64,000 nucleotides of DNA from an uncultured Hyphomonadaceae bacterium (GCA_913058335.1 CAJXPX010000009.1:1-64000), one strand, 5' to 3'; counted from the stretch's first letter, positions 10,074 through 20,200 are shown. A program made the numbers and translations. The notes: a model not told the origin generated them from the sequence alone.

Positions 10074-11001
10074 TTTCGTCTCCTATTGAAAATTTCTCCG
10101 TCAGATTTGGCTCGCTCAAAGCTAAACCGAGGGGGGATTGATGACCGGACTGTAGTGAAGTTTTTGCCGCGTGGACGAGTGTCTGCGCGTAGGAATGCGC
10201 GATTTCGCCTCCGCCGGTTTTTGCGACAACAGCAGCGTCGCAGGCGGCCTCTTGATCGATGCGCATTTTATGGGCTGCGTAATGCACCAAAGGATTAGGC
10301 CAGAACAGCGCCCGAAAGCCGAGCATGGCGAGAGCTACCCAGAGATCCCCGCGTTTTATGTGAGACATTTCATGCACCAGAGCAAAAATTTGTTGTTCTC
10401 GATTAAACCGGACGTCAAAGTCCTGCGGGAGCAATATTAGAGGACAGGCCAAGCCTGTCACCATCGGGCTGGTAACGGCATGGCTTAACCGAATAGTCGG
10501 AACGGGGCGCAGGCCTGTAATCTTTCGAGCTCTATCAATGCTCGGTAAGAGAGGATCGGAAACAGGCGTCGAAGTGGCCTTCATTCGCGCCATAAAAGCA
10601 CCTTGCCGGACGAGCTGAAATCCAAACCAAAACATGGCGATACTTAGCCAGATAAGAGCAATACTCGCCCAGATCGCAGGCATAGAAATGTAAGACGATG
10701 TCTCGGCGAAAGCGTTCGGATCTACCGTGAAACTCTGCAAATTTTCAATCGGTAAATTAGATATTATCGGGTCTAATTTAGAGCTTTGCGACTCTAAACT
10801 TTCCGGCGCGGGGCGGCGCAAAAAAGGAACAGTAAGAGTCGGCATAAAGAGGCGCAGGGCGGGCAATAGCCAGAGAGCATAGGCTGCCCCCGCCCCAAAA
10901 TAGCGCGCAAACGGACGCCGGATAATCAGCACCAGTCCGATCAAGAAACTGACCATCAGCCCCGTCTGCAACCCCCAATCTGCCGCCTCTACCAAGGTCA
11001 T
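10057..11001 (-). CDS. M56 family metallopeptidase (BlaR1/MecR1-like)
   Basis: TM helices plus LVHEMSHIKRGDLW (HExxH) and RIDQEAACDAAVV; adjacent to BlaI-type regulator. Confidence 0.88.
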   Translation of the reverse strand: MTLVEAADWGLQTGLMVSFLIGLVLIIRRPFARYFGAGAAYALWLLPALRLFMPTLTVPFLRRPAPESLESQSSKLDPIISNLPIENLQSFTVDPNAFAETSSYISMPAIWASIALIWLSIAMFWFGFQLVRQGAFMARMKATSTPVSDPLLPSIDRARKITGLRPVPTIRLSHAVTSPMVTGLACPLILLPQDFDVRFNREQQIFALVHEMSHIKRGDLWVALAMLGFRALFWPNPLVHYAAHKMRIDQEAACDAAVVAKTGGGEIAHSYAQTLVHAAKTSLQSGHQSPLGLALSEPNLTEKFSIGDENDEMV

Positions 11002-11366
11002 TTCTTTAACCTCGCCAGAAGGGCTTCAAGCTCTTCAATATCCGTTTCACTTAGGCCCTCCCCTTTGGCCAAATGTGCCACGAGCGGCGCGGCGCGGCCT
11101 CCAAATAAACGTTCCGATAGGCTTTTGGCGGCGTGGGAGGCGTATGTGTCTTTGGCGATGAGCGGCGTATATAAATAACGGCGACCATCGGCTTCGGTGG
11201 ACAGAGCGCCTTTCTCTACCAATCGCGAAAGGAGCGTTTTGACCGTCCGGCTGCTCCAGTCTTTGTTATTATCGAGCCGCTCCACAACCTCACTGGCGGC
11301 CATTGGGCTTTTTTCCCAAAGGACGTTCATGATGTCGAGTTCAGATTGTGAAATGCGCTGAGCCAT
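10998..11366 (-). CDS. BlaI/MecI/CopY family transcriptional repressor
   Basis: ISQSELDIMNVLWEKSPMAASEVVERL...WSSRTVKTLLSRLVEKGALSTEADGRRYLYTPL winged helix. Confidence 0.93.
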   Translation of the reverse strand: MAQRISQSELDIMNVLWEKSPMAASEVVERLDNNKDWSSRTVKTLLSRLVEKGALSTEADGRRYLYTPLIAKDTYASHAAKSLSERLFGGRAAPLVAHLAKGEGLSETDIEELEALLARLKK

Positions 11367-11381
11367 GTCTTCCCTATCAAT

Positions 11382-11416
11382 TACATCTGTAATCTATAAG
11401 ATTGATTACAGATGTA
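11382..11416. promoter_or_regulatory. BlaI/MecI-type operator: two TACAnnTGTA palindromes within a larger 13-bp inverted repeat
   Basis: TACATCTGTAATC-tataagatt-GATTACAGATGTA immediately upstream of the BlaI-like gene (start 11366). Confidence 0.85.
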
Positions 11417-11442
11417 GTCAATAGAAAATTTGCCGCCTTAGA

Positions 11443-11916
11443 TTAATTTCCAGACAGGGTTTTGGATTCAGTTTTCAAAACGGCCGCGTAGGGAAGCCCA
11501 AGAAAAATCGGATCAAGATATTTATCCCGCCCGGCCGTTTCCCAGTTGGAGACGTTTTTAATACAAAACCTTGTGATCGCCGGGGGCTTAGCTTGCGCTT
11601 TTCGCTTGGCTTCAATTTCTTGGAACTCTTTGATTTCAGTCAAAGTCGCCGCCGCGCCGCTCTGGCAAGCCGAGATGACTTCTGGGGGCGTTTCATCCTT
11701 AATTTGCGCAAATTCTGATCTTGTATAAGCTTTATAAGCCACACTCACCTGCGGCCCCGAAAGATATTTTACCAAAATCATGCGGCGGTAATCGGGGTTA
11801 TCCGAGGGAAGAGACTCTATGAGCAAGACAGGGCTGCTATTAGGAGACTGCGCCGCCGCCTCGCCCGCACCAAACAGAGCAGCGCTGATAAAGGCAGATA
11901 AGAAAATAGCTTTCAT
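11443..11916 (-). CDS. Hypothetical secreted protein
   Basis: Signal peptide MKAIFLSAFISAALFGAGEAAAQ starting at 11916; no recognised domain. Confidence 0.6.
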   Translation of the reverse strand: MKAIFLSAFISAALFGAGEAAAQSPNSSPVLLIESLPSDNPDYRRMILVKYLSGPQVSVAYKAYTRSEFAQIKDETPPEVISACQSGAAATLTEIKEFQEIEAKRKAQAKPPAITRFCIKNVSNWETAGRDKYLDPIFLGLPYAAVLKTESKTLSGN

Positions 11917-12694
11917 CTTGATCACGCCTCCTTGTTCCTTTCCGCGATAATAGCAAAAGCCCGGCCCATTCCTAGACACTCAATACAGTTGGGCACGTGA
12001 AGGGGTTTCACTCTATTCCTGCCATTTCGTACCTGCCAAGCGAAGAGGCGTGCGCTCTGCAGCCTGTCCGGCCTTGTGCGGACTGACAGGACAAATTCAA
12101 ATTGTGCATCACCCACACCTTTCGTCCAACTCGCCATCAAGTGCTGAGCCTTTCTCACGGATTCCAAAATAAAATGGACAGCCCGCGGGGTCGGCCTCCT
12201 CACCGGAAACCGAAAAATATTAAATTGTTTCGTAAGGCGGCAAACCCCACGGCAGCGATTTTATACTATGGCGGCCTCTTGTTTTTCCGACAGTCGCGCT
12301 CACCGGGTTTATTTCAGCCCGACACTGCACGGTACGGCAGGCAAACACACCATAACAGGCCCGGCACAGTCGGATGTGTCAACACCCGATGCTCAACCTC
12401 GCTGTCTCTTGAACCAGAACCTGACGCGTTCCTGTCCGTGCCCAAGAGAACGAGCTTAGAATATCATGGGTTTTGAAGGCGGGGACGGAGTTTTTAATTT
12501 GAGTTATGAAACAGAGGGATAGCAAGAAATAAACATGGAGGGTTTTCACCTCCGATTTCCACTCCCGTCATTACAAGACTTGACCGGCAAATCCATGCGA
12601 TGATGATTCCACACGTTTGAGTTCGCCGGTTTTATGTTTCAGCTTCGCATTGGAAAACGTTAATATGTTTTAGGTGGCTAAACCTACCAAATGT

Positions 12695-12717
12695 ATTCCC
12701 CGGCCCCGCCGGGGAAT
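12695..12717. repeat. Perfect palindromic hairpin downstream of ileS
   Basis: ATTCCCCGGC-CCC-GCCGGGGAAT, 10-bp stem, no clear U-run. Confidence 0.6.
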
Positions 12718-12731
12718 GACGAAAATGTAGT

Positions 12732-15638
12732 TTACCGCTTATCAAACAACGCAACAGCGGCGGCGTCTCTTGGCGTAATCTCGCCTTCGCCTTGGAAATA
12801 TTTCCAGCTGCGTTCGCATTTTTTATAGCCTTCAGCCTCTTTCAGGTCGGAAACAGACAGACTGCCTTCGTCTTGACTTGCGCTAAGCTCGCAATGGCTG
12901 ACAATTAAATAGTCCGCCAAGCAATCTCGTGGGTCGCTTGGATTTGCATATAAATTATCACCCGTAATTCCGAGCGCTTTCATTGGGCCTGAAAGGCTGG
13001 CTTCAGTTGCCTTTACGGAGGCGTCGAGTGAGGACTTGATAACGCCCTCTCGCCGCAATGGCTCAATCGCTTCTTGCGCCTTCACCCTGAAATTGCGAAC
13101 AGCTTGAATATTCGACGCCAAATCCTCATTCTTCCACTCATCCGGACAGCTTCGGAACAACTCCAAATGCACAGAGCCGTCTTCGGACGGATGCCTTGCC
13201 TGCCAAACCTCTTCCATGGTGAAGCTCATGATCGGCGCAAGCCAGGTGGTCAGGCGTTGGAAAATCTCGTTCATGACCGTGCGGCATGCGCGGCGGCGTG
13301 TGCTGTCCAGAGGATCGCAATAAAGCGCGTCCTTCCGGATATCGAAATAAAAGGCTGATAAATCCACTGTGCAGAAATTAAATAAAGTGCTGAAGATTTT
13401 TTTGTGATCGTGATTACGAACCCAGCCTTCATGCTCTTCTGTGATTTCAGACAGGCGGTGCAGCACCCATTTTTCCAGCGCCGGCATGTCCGCATATTCC
13501 ACTGTTTCAGAGCCGTCAAATCCGTCCAGCGCGCCAATCATGTAACGCAAAGTATTTCGAAGTTTGCGGTAAGCATCCGCGCTTGTCTGGATAATTTCCT
13601 TGCCAATTTTCAGATCATTTGCCCAATCGGAACTGGCCGTCCAGATGCGCATGATTTCCGCACCATATTGTTTGGAAATATCTTCCGGGCTCATCGTATT
13701 GCCGAGGGATTTCGACATTTTTAGGCCTTTTTCATCCACGACAAAGCCGTGGGTCAGAACGCCTTTATAAGGAGCTTCGCCGTAGATGGCGCAGCTTTCC
13801 ATCAGAGAGCTCTGGAACCAGCCGCGATGTTGGTCTGACCCTTCGAGATAAAGATCGGCGCGGTCAGGCAAGTCGTCGCGGCGTTTCAGACAAAACGCGT
13901 GAGTGGATCCGGAATCAAACCAGACATCCAGGATGTCCGTGACCTTTTCCCAGCCGTCATTGCCTTCCGGCATAAACTCTTCAACCGGCGTATCGAACCA
14001 GCCATCCACGCCCTGATCTTCGACCTTGGCCAGAATACGGGAATTGATTTCGTCGGCATCATCCCGTTCTGTATGAAGCTTTCCATCTTTATCGACAATG
14101 AGCGTAATCGGAACGCCCCAGTTTCTCTGTCGGGAAATCAGCCAGTCCGGACGGTCAGCAACCATGGTGCCAATACGGTTGCGTCCGCGATCCGGCCAAA
14201 AGGCCGTATCGTCAATCGCCTTCAATGCCTTGTCGCGCAGGCCATCTTTGGACATGGAGATAAACCATTGCGGCGTGGCGCGGCGGATTACGGGGGCTTT
14301 AGAGCGCCAGCTATGGGCGTCGCGGAGCATCATGATACCTCGCGCCATGATATTGCCCGTCTCCATCAGCGCCTTGATGACTTCTGCGTTCGCCTTGCCG
14401 TCTTGGCCGCGTTTCTTGCCGGAGGTGCGGATAACGTCGAGGCCTTGCAGACGGGCCGGCATAACATCGGTGTAGCAGCCGGCATCGTCCAAAGTCATTG
14501 GAACGATAGGATCGACACCTAATCCTTCGAGCATTTTTTGATTCGAGATCCAGATACCGTAATCGTCTTCACCATGGCTCGGGGCTGTATGGACAAAACC
14601 CGTACCAGCATCAGCGGTTACATGAGAGCCTTCGAGAAGTGGCACAGGATAATCAAACTTTCCTTCCGCGCCATCCATATTTTTTAAAGGGTGGTCAAGA
14701 ACCAAAGTGGAGGCATCCACATCTTCCAAGCGATTGGCCGATTTAATTAAACCCGCTTTCGCAACGGAAGGCCACAAATCATCGGCAACAGCAAGCCTGT
14801 CACCGGGTTTTGACCAAGGTTTAAATTCGCTCTCTTCCATCTCCGTAACTTCATAAAGGCCATATTTGATCGCGCCGGAATAACTTACCGCGCGGTTTGC
14901 CGGAATTGTCCAAGGTGTAGTTGTCCAGATAACGACTGAGGCGTTTTCCAAACCTTCTTGCACAGGAAACTTCACATAAATCTGTGTCGCCTTCTTATCC
15001 TGATATTCGACCTCGGCTTCGGCCAGCGCGGTTTGTTCCACGGGCGACCACATGATCGGTTTGGAACCGCGATAAAGCTGACCTGTTCCCGCGATTTTCA
15101 AAAGCTCTCCGCAGATGACGGACTCGCTGTCAAAATTCATCGTCTTATAGGGGTTGTCCCAATCGCCAATGACGCCGAGACGTTTAAATTCTTCGCGTTG
15201 GACGTCGAGCCATTCGGCCGCGTATTCGCGGCAGCGCGTGCGGAATTCTGATCCCGGGACGTCTTCCTTGGGGCGGCCTTTACCGCGAAATTCTTCTTCG
15301 ACTTTCCACTCAATCGGCAGGCCGTGGCAATCCCAGCCCGGAACATAATTCGCATCATGGCCGAGCATTTGGTGAGAGCGGTTGACGATATCTTTGAGGA
15401 TTTTGTTAAGCGCCGTGCCCATATGGATATGACCATTGGCATAGGGCGGGCCATCATGGAGCGTATAGGGCCCCTTGGCATTTTCCGCCTTGCGTTGCTT
15501 TTCATAGAGTCCAATTTCGTTCCAGCGCGCTATCCAATCGGGTTCGCGTTTGGGCAGGCTCGCCCGCATTGGAAAATCGGTTTTTGGCAGGAATAACGTC
15601 TCGCGGTAATCGCGGGTCGTCTCAGATGAATCAGTCAT
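12732..15638 (-). CDS. ileS: Isoleucyl-tRNA synthetase
   Basis: 968 aa; DGPPYANGHIHMGTALNKILKD (HIGH) and LKMSKSLGNTM (KMSKS). Confidence 0.97.
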   Translation of the reverse strand: MTDSSETTRDYRETLFLPKTDFPMRASLPKREPDWIARWNEIGLYEKQRKAENAKGPYTLHDGPPYANGHIHMGTALNKILKDIVNRSHQMLGHDANYVPGWDCHGLPIEWKVEEEFRGKGRPKEDVPGSEFRTRCREYAAEWLDVQREEFKRLGVIGDWDNPYKTMNFDSESVICGELLKIAGTGQLYRGSKPIMWSPVEQTALAEAEVEYQDKKATQIYVKFPVQEGLENASVVIWTTTPWTIPANRAVSYSGAIKYGLYEVTEMEESEFKPWSKPGDRLAVADDLWPSVAKAGLIKSANRLEDVDASTLVLDHPLKNMDGAEGKFDYPVPLLEGSHVTADAGTGFVHTAPSHGEDDYGIWISNQKMLEGLGVDPIVPMTLDDAGCYTDVMPARLQGLDVIRTSGKKRGQDGKANAEVIKALMETGNIMARGIMMLRDAHSWRSKAPVIRRATPQWFISMSKDGLRDKALKAIDDTAFWPDRGRNRIGTMVADRPDWLISRQRNWGVPITLIVDKDGKLHTERDDADEINSRILAKVEDQGVDGWFDTPVEEFMPEGNDGWEKVTDILDVWFDSGSTHAFCLKRRDDLPDRADLYLEGSDQHRGWFQSSLMESCAIYGEAPYKGVLTHGFVVDEKGLKMSKSLGNTMSPEDISKQYGAEIMRIWTASSDWANDLKIGKEIIQTSADAYRKLRNTLRYMIGALDGFDGSETVEYADMPALEKWVLHRLSEITEEHEGWVRNHDHKKIFSTLFNFCTVDLSAFYFDIRKDALYCDPLDSTRRRACRTVMNEIFQRLTTWLAPIMSFTMEEVWQARHPSEDGSVHLELFRSCPDEWKNEDLASNIQAVRNFRVKAQEAIEPLRREGVIKSSLDASVKATEASLSGPMKALGITGDNLYANPSDPRDCLADYLIVSHCELSASQDEGSLSVSDLKEAEGYKKCERSWKYFQGEGEITPRDAAAVALFDKR

Positions 15639-15916
15639 GGATGTCTCGGATAAAATAGGACGTTAAAAAGCGGGTAGAAATTCCCGGCACGCCTTTAGCG
15701 TACCGGGCTAATAATTCGTATTGTTATGGCCCGTCTAAACATGGTTTTCGCGTATCACACCGGAGTTCAACCGTCTAGGTGAGACTTAACTCCTCCATGT
15801 TTTCCAACCCAAAATAAATACCGCGTTTAGCAGCATGTAAATCAATGAGGCGGCGAATGTCCCGCGCCTAGCTAAAATGTGCCAGCGCAAATGAAGTCAA
15901 GCGCGGGGACATGCTT

Positions 15917-16297
15917 TCAACCGAGCCGTTTAGACTTTTTCTTTTGCTCTTCCAGCATGAGTTCGCGTTTGATACGGGCCAAAGTAAACCCGAGATTGCG
16001 GCGTTTGATTTGCCCGCGCGGGATATATCCGAGTTTTTCGGCGTAGCCTTCGGGGTATTTCTTGAGCAGTTCGGCATGCAGGCTACGGATCATTAAAAGA
16101 TGCCCGCCTCGGACAAAAACAAAATATAGAGAGAAAAAGCCGACGATGAGGGCGTTTTGATTCAGATCTGCCGGATTATCTGTCAGCCCCCGAAACAGGA
16201 GCAATATCCCAACCAGAATGGAAGCACTCGGTAGCACGCAGCGCGTCAACCAAAAGCGCAGCGACAGCCAATCTCGCAGGAGAAGCTCTGGGGTCAT
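15917..16297 (-). CDS. Hypothetical small membrane protein
   Basis: 126 aa ORF with hydrophobic segments, between ileS and folE; no recognised family. Confidence 0.5.
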   Translation of the reverse strand: MTPELLLRDWLSLRFWLTRCVLPSASILVGILLLFRGLTDNPADLNQNALIVGFFSLYFVFVRGGHLLMIRSLHAELLKKYPEGYAEKLGYIPRGQIKRRNLGFTLARIKRELMLEEQKKKSKRLG

Positions 16298-16363
16298 AGG
16301 CAGAGTATAGCTTAAATTAGGCGTTCGTGCGACGGGGCATTACAGCCCGGGCGTTTAGTCTAT

Positions 16364-16936
16364 TTAAATGCCGCCATCAATAATGCGGAGAAATTCCATA
16401 CGTTGTTCAGATTGATGGAATTTACCGGACAAAGCCGTGCTGATCATCCGATGCGGTGTCTTGATTCCGCGCATCGTCATGCAGAGATGTTCGCCCTTGG
16501 CCATGACGGCAACATTTTCAGTTTCCAAAATCTCTTTCAATTCATTGGCGACGTCCGAGACTAACTGCTCTTGAAGGGTGAGTTTGTGCGCATGTTTATG
16601 CGCAATACGAGCAAATTTTGATAGACCCAAAACTTTCTCCTCTGCAATATAGGCAATGGAGAGATCGCACCAAAATGGCAGCATATGGTGTTCGCACATG
16701 GACCAAACTTTGACACCGGTCACGGCCACCATTTGGTTGTGTTTGACGGCAGAAAATGTGGTGTCCAGTTTTCCAGCGTCATATTCGATAAATTCACGCC
16801 AGAAATTTGCTATACGTCGCGGCGTTTCTATCAGCCCTTCACGGGTCGGGTCTTCGCCGATGGCTTCCAACAACTCGGTCACCAACGCTTTCACTCGTGC
16901 GTGGTCAATTTTTTTTACTTGGTCAGAATCGGACAT
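16364..16936 (-). CDS. folE: GTP cyclohydrolase I
   Basis: VWSMCEHHMLPFWCDLSIAYI, EHLCMTMRGIKTPHRMISTALSGKF. Confidence 0.96.
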   Translation of the reverse strand: MSDSDQVKKIDHARVKALVTELLEAIGEDPTREGLIETPRRIANFWREFIEYDAGKLDTTFSAVKHNQMVAVTGVKVWSMCEHHMLPFWCDLSIAYIAEEKVLGLSKFARIAHKHAHKLTLQEQLVSDVANELKEILETENVAVMAKGEHLCMTMRGIKTPHRMISTALSGKFHQSEQRMEFLRIIDGGI

Positions 16937-16989
16937 GAATATTCCTTTGTGCGCTTATGGCGCAATGTATATGGGCATCGCCCGTTTTT

Positions 16990-17454
16990 TTAAAGCGCGG
17001 CTCTAATGGCGGCAACCCGCTTTCTGTTTGCGCCGCGATCTGAGTATCCAACACGGGACGCTGACCGAATGTGACAGACCGCCCCATCGGTTCGTACTTC
17101 AACATCGTCGACAAATTTAAATACTGAACTCATATAAGTTGCCGAAAGATAATCATCTCTGTGTGATGTAATCACTCCGCCAGTCTTTTTTATGGCGGCC
17201 ATGACCTCTTCCAGTCCGGCCTGAAGCGGTTTCACCACCTTTTCGGGCTGTGTACCAGGTTCGGAGCTTACGGCATTGGGCGAGTCCGGACATTCGGCCA
17301 AACGGCCATTCACAAGACCCTTGGGTTTTCCTTTTTGCGACCACAGGCCTAAAAGAAAGAACAAAATCGACCCTCCAAACGTTAAAAGAAGAGCGAGCTT
17401 TATAATCATACCAAACATGAGAGCTGATTTAAGGGGTTCATCCCCAAAGCGCAA
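16990..17454 (-). CDS. DUF1499 domain protein
   Basis: ECPDSPNAVSSE... KTGGVITSHRDDYLSATYMSSVFKFVDDVEVR... SASRVGYSDRGANRKRV pattern. Confidence 0.8.
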   Translation of the reverse strand: MRFGDEPLKSALMFGMIIKLALLLTFGGSILFFLLGLWSQKGKPKGLVNGRLAECPDSPNAVSSEPGTQPEKVVKPLQAGLEEVMAAIKKTGGVITSHRDDYLSATYMSSVFKFVDDVEVRTDGAVCHIRSASRVGYSDRGANRKRVAAIRAAL

Positions 17455-17475
17455 TCAGAATAGGAGACGAAGAGA

Positions 17476-19032
17476 ATGCCGATGAATATAAAATTAAAAA
17501 CCTCCCTCCTGCTTTTCTCAAGCGTTCTGGTTTCCTGCGGGGACGGAGGCTCTTCGACATCTACTCCAACGCCCCCTCCTCCGCCGCAGAACGCCGCCCC
17601 GAATTTCACAAGTGACATCGACATTACGATTGAAGAAAATAATGACTTAACCTACTCGCCCGAAGCCACTGACCCCGATAATGATACGGTCACAATCACT
17701 TTGCTTGACCAAACAGATGCGGGGCTTTTCACCTTTGACGCCAATGCCAGCGGAAGTGATCAGCTAAACTTTAATACTCCCCCAAATTTTGAAACCCCTC
17801 AGGACGACAATCAGGATAATGTCTATGAGCTGACTTTCCGTCTCGATGATGGACAGGGCAACACGGTCGATCAGGATGTGACGATAACCGTCACTGACAT
17901 CGCGGAACCGTTTTCAGCAAAAGTTTTATCTTCCAACTTTACTCAGCCCGTTTATTTCACAAACTTACCGGGGGTTGAGGACCGATCCATAGTCCTTGAA
18001 AAAGGCGGACGAGCCAGATTGGTTCGTTCGGACGGTATCATTGACTCCACAGATTTTCTGGATGTTTCCGGCTCAATTTCTACAAATGGCGAGCGCGGAC
18101 TTTTGGGTATTGCTTTTGCACCCGATTTTGAAACCAGCGGCGAATTTTATATCAATGTGAGCAATCCTGCTGGCGATACGGAAATCCGCCGATATTCAAC
18201 TGTTTCAAATCAACTTAGCCAAGGGGATGCAATGACGGCAGATGTTATTTTAACTATTGAACAACCTGCCAGTAATCACAATGCGGGCTGGATTGGTTTT
18301 GATGAGAACGGGTTCCTGCTTATCCCCACAGGGGACGGCGGTGGCGCAGGAGATCCTAATGATCTGGCGCAAGACACATCTTCTCTCTTAGGGAAAGTAC
18401 TCCGCGTGGATGTCACTTCTGATGATTTTCCAGCAGATGATAAGCGCGATTACGCCATTCCGCCTGGCAACAGGTTTGCAGGCGATCCGTCGAGTGGCCG
18501 CGAAGAAATATTTGCTATTGGCCTTCGCAATCCTTACCGCGCGACCTTTGATCCTGACAATGGCGATTTAATTATTGCCGATGTAGGACAATCTTCCCGC
18601 GAGGAAGTTAACCGGCTCCCTGTCCACGACTCGATGCGAAATTTCGGCTGGAATCTCGTGGAAGGCACATTAGATTATGACGGCACCTCTAATGCCAGCC
18701 TTACCCCGCCTGTGACAGAGTATTCACACGGAAGCGGTCCCCAGCAAGGCGGCTCTATTACGGGGGGCGTTGTTTATACAGGCCCGATCGACAGTCTTTC
18801 AAAGCAGTATGTTTTCGGAGACTTTGTGTCCGGAAACCTCTGGTCTGTCCCAACCGATTTGCTCATCGACGGGGAAACGCTGAAATCTGACGCCTTTGAG
18901 CGTCTTAATGACGATTTTGGATTGGAAGGCAGCGGGTTTGGACAAATTACCAGTTTTGGCATCAGAGTGGACGACCAAGCCCTGATAATGACGACCATTA
19001 GCGGTAATCTTTATGAGGTCACTCCGGACTGA
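17476..19032 (+). CDS. PQQ-dependent sugar (glucose/sorbosone) dehydrogenase-like lipoprotein with N-terminal cadherin-like domain
   Basis: Lipobox LVSC; cadherin-like repeat; ERGLLGIAFAPDF, NHNAGWIGFDENGFLLIPTGDGGGAGDPNDLAQD, GLRNPYRATFDP. Confidence 0.85.
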   Translation: MPMNIKLKTSLLLFSSVLVSCGDGGSSTSTPTPPPPPQNAAPNFTSDIDITIEENNDLTYSPEATDPDNDTVTITLLDQTDAGLFTFDANASGSDQLNFNTPPNFETPQDDNQDNVYELTFRLDDGQGNTVDQDVTITVTDIAEPFSAKVLSSNFTQPVYFTNLPGVEDRSIVLEKGGRARLVRSDGIIDSTDFLDVSGSISTNGERGLLGIAFAPDFETSGEFYINVSNPAGDTEIRRYSTVSNQLSQGDAMTADVILTIEQPASNHNAGWIGFDENGFLLIPTGDGGGAGDPNDLAQDTSSLLGKVLRVDVTSDDFPADDKRDYAIPPGNRFAGDPSSGREEIFAIGLRNPYRATFDPDNGDLIIADVGQSSREEVNRLPVHDSMRNFGWNLVEGTLDYDGTSNASLTPPVTEYSHGSGPQQGGSITGGVVYTGPIDSLSKQYVFGDFVSGNLWSVPTDLLIDGETLKSDAFERLNDDFGLEGSGFGQITSFGIRVDDQALIMTTISGNLYEVTPD

Positions 19033-19040
19033 AACGGCGA

Positions 19041-20090
19041 TTAAGAGTCGCCGCCGAAAACCATTTCGCTGATATAATCATCATACCAGGTCGGCCCCAT
19101 TAGGCTCTGAAAAAATCCATTATGACCGCCGTGGTCGTGAATGATGCGGCGGGCATTTTTATTCAGAACGAGCTTTTCAATATCTTCTTCCGGGATCATG
19201 CCGTCATCGGCCGCTGTAATAATAGAAATTGGTAGCGGACAATATTCAAGATCATGCGGGTCAACGCGGTAAGCATTGAAATAGCTCTCCATATCCGGGT
19301 AATCAGAATAAGCCGGGAGCAATTTCTGAGTAATATCCAAAACCCGATTTTCTGATAAAATAGTGCTAAAGTCATAGATGTGCGGATATAGCTCTTGTTT
19401 TTTACGAAGTGACTTGGTCCATTTTTTCATAAAATACCGGCGATAAAGCCAGTTTTGATCCACCAGAGGGGACGCGCCCCAAGGATCAACAACCGGGCTG
19501 ATCGCGACGATATGTTTAAGATTGCGAATGGTCAAATCACGGAGGGAACGCGCAATACGTAGCGCGAAATTTCCGCCCAAAGAGAAACCGACGACATAGA
19601 CGGGCGCGCCGTCAGCAAGTAAAGCCGCTTGTTTTACAGCGTCAAATACCTCGTTAAACAAGGTCGAATAAAACACACCTTCATTTAAATGATGGCTATT
19701 TCCGTGATCGCGGTAATTGAGACGGAAAACGGACGCGCCCTGTTCATACATATGACGCCCGCTAGAGACGACGTATGTGGATTCCTGTGACCCTTCCCAT
19801 CCGTGAAGGAAAATGACGAGCGCTTTGTTTTCCGGATTAGGCGAAAAACTTCCTAAAAGGCGGACGCCGTCATCACATTCTAAGATACGTTCTTCTGCCG
19901 CATCCAGCATAGGGTTTGGTCCGCGTTTACGAAATTTCATACTGGCAATGGCCGTTTGCACAAAAGAGCTGCGCATCCACGCAGGCGGATCGAAAGACGT
20001 AATTTCAGGGAATAAGTCGGGTTTTGCCTGCGGGTTTTCCGCTTGTAAGATTTCGGACTGGGGCTGTTGAACAGTAGCTGACATAGTCAT
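19041..20090 (-). CDS. YheT-family alpha/beta hydrolase
   Basis: LVIFLHGWEGSQESTYV; VGFSLGGNFALRIA nucleophile elbow; DHGGHNGFF C-terminal His. Confidence 0.85.
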   Translation of the reverse strand: MTMSATVQQPQSEILQAENPQAKPDLFPEITSFDPPAWMRSSFVQTAIASMKFRKRGPNPMLDAAEERILECDDGVRLLGSFSPNPENKALVIFLHGWEGSQESTYVVSSGRHMYEQGASVFRLNYRDHGNSHHLNEGVFYSTLFNEVFDAVKQAALLADGAPVYVVGFSLGGNFALRIARSLRDLTIRNLKHIVAISPVVDPWGASPLVDQNWLYRRYFMKKWTKSLRKKQELYPHIYDFSTILSENRVLDITQKLLPAYSDYPDMESYFNAYRVDPHDLEYCPLPISIITAADDGMIPEEDIEKLVLNKNARRIIHDHGGHNGFFQSLMGPTWYDDYISEMVFGGDS

Positions 20091-20200
20091 GACTCAATAA
20101 GTGCACACCGTGCGACCTGCAAGTTTCATACCATGCCTAAACACAGTTCGTATCGAAACACTTAAGACGGATGCATGTATATGGATAAGGACGAGCCAAT

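Noticed and set aside
11922-12203. 93-aa minus-strand ORF in the intergenic region before the secreted protein
   Set aside because: No signal, no recognised motif, composition unlike nearby genes; more likely non-coding or structured RNA region.
12102-12476. 124-aa plus-strand ORF in the ileS-upstream gap
   Set aside because: Low-complexity, Pro/Arg/Thr-rich translation with overlapping alternatives in another frame; no coding support.
15683-15707. Hairpin upstream of ileS (CCCGGCACGC...GCGTACCGGG) as T-box-like regulator
   Set aside because: T-box elements are not expected in alphaproteobacteria and no T-box sequence or specifier structure is visible; a simple hairpin, perhaps a terminator of the upstream gene.
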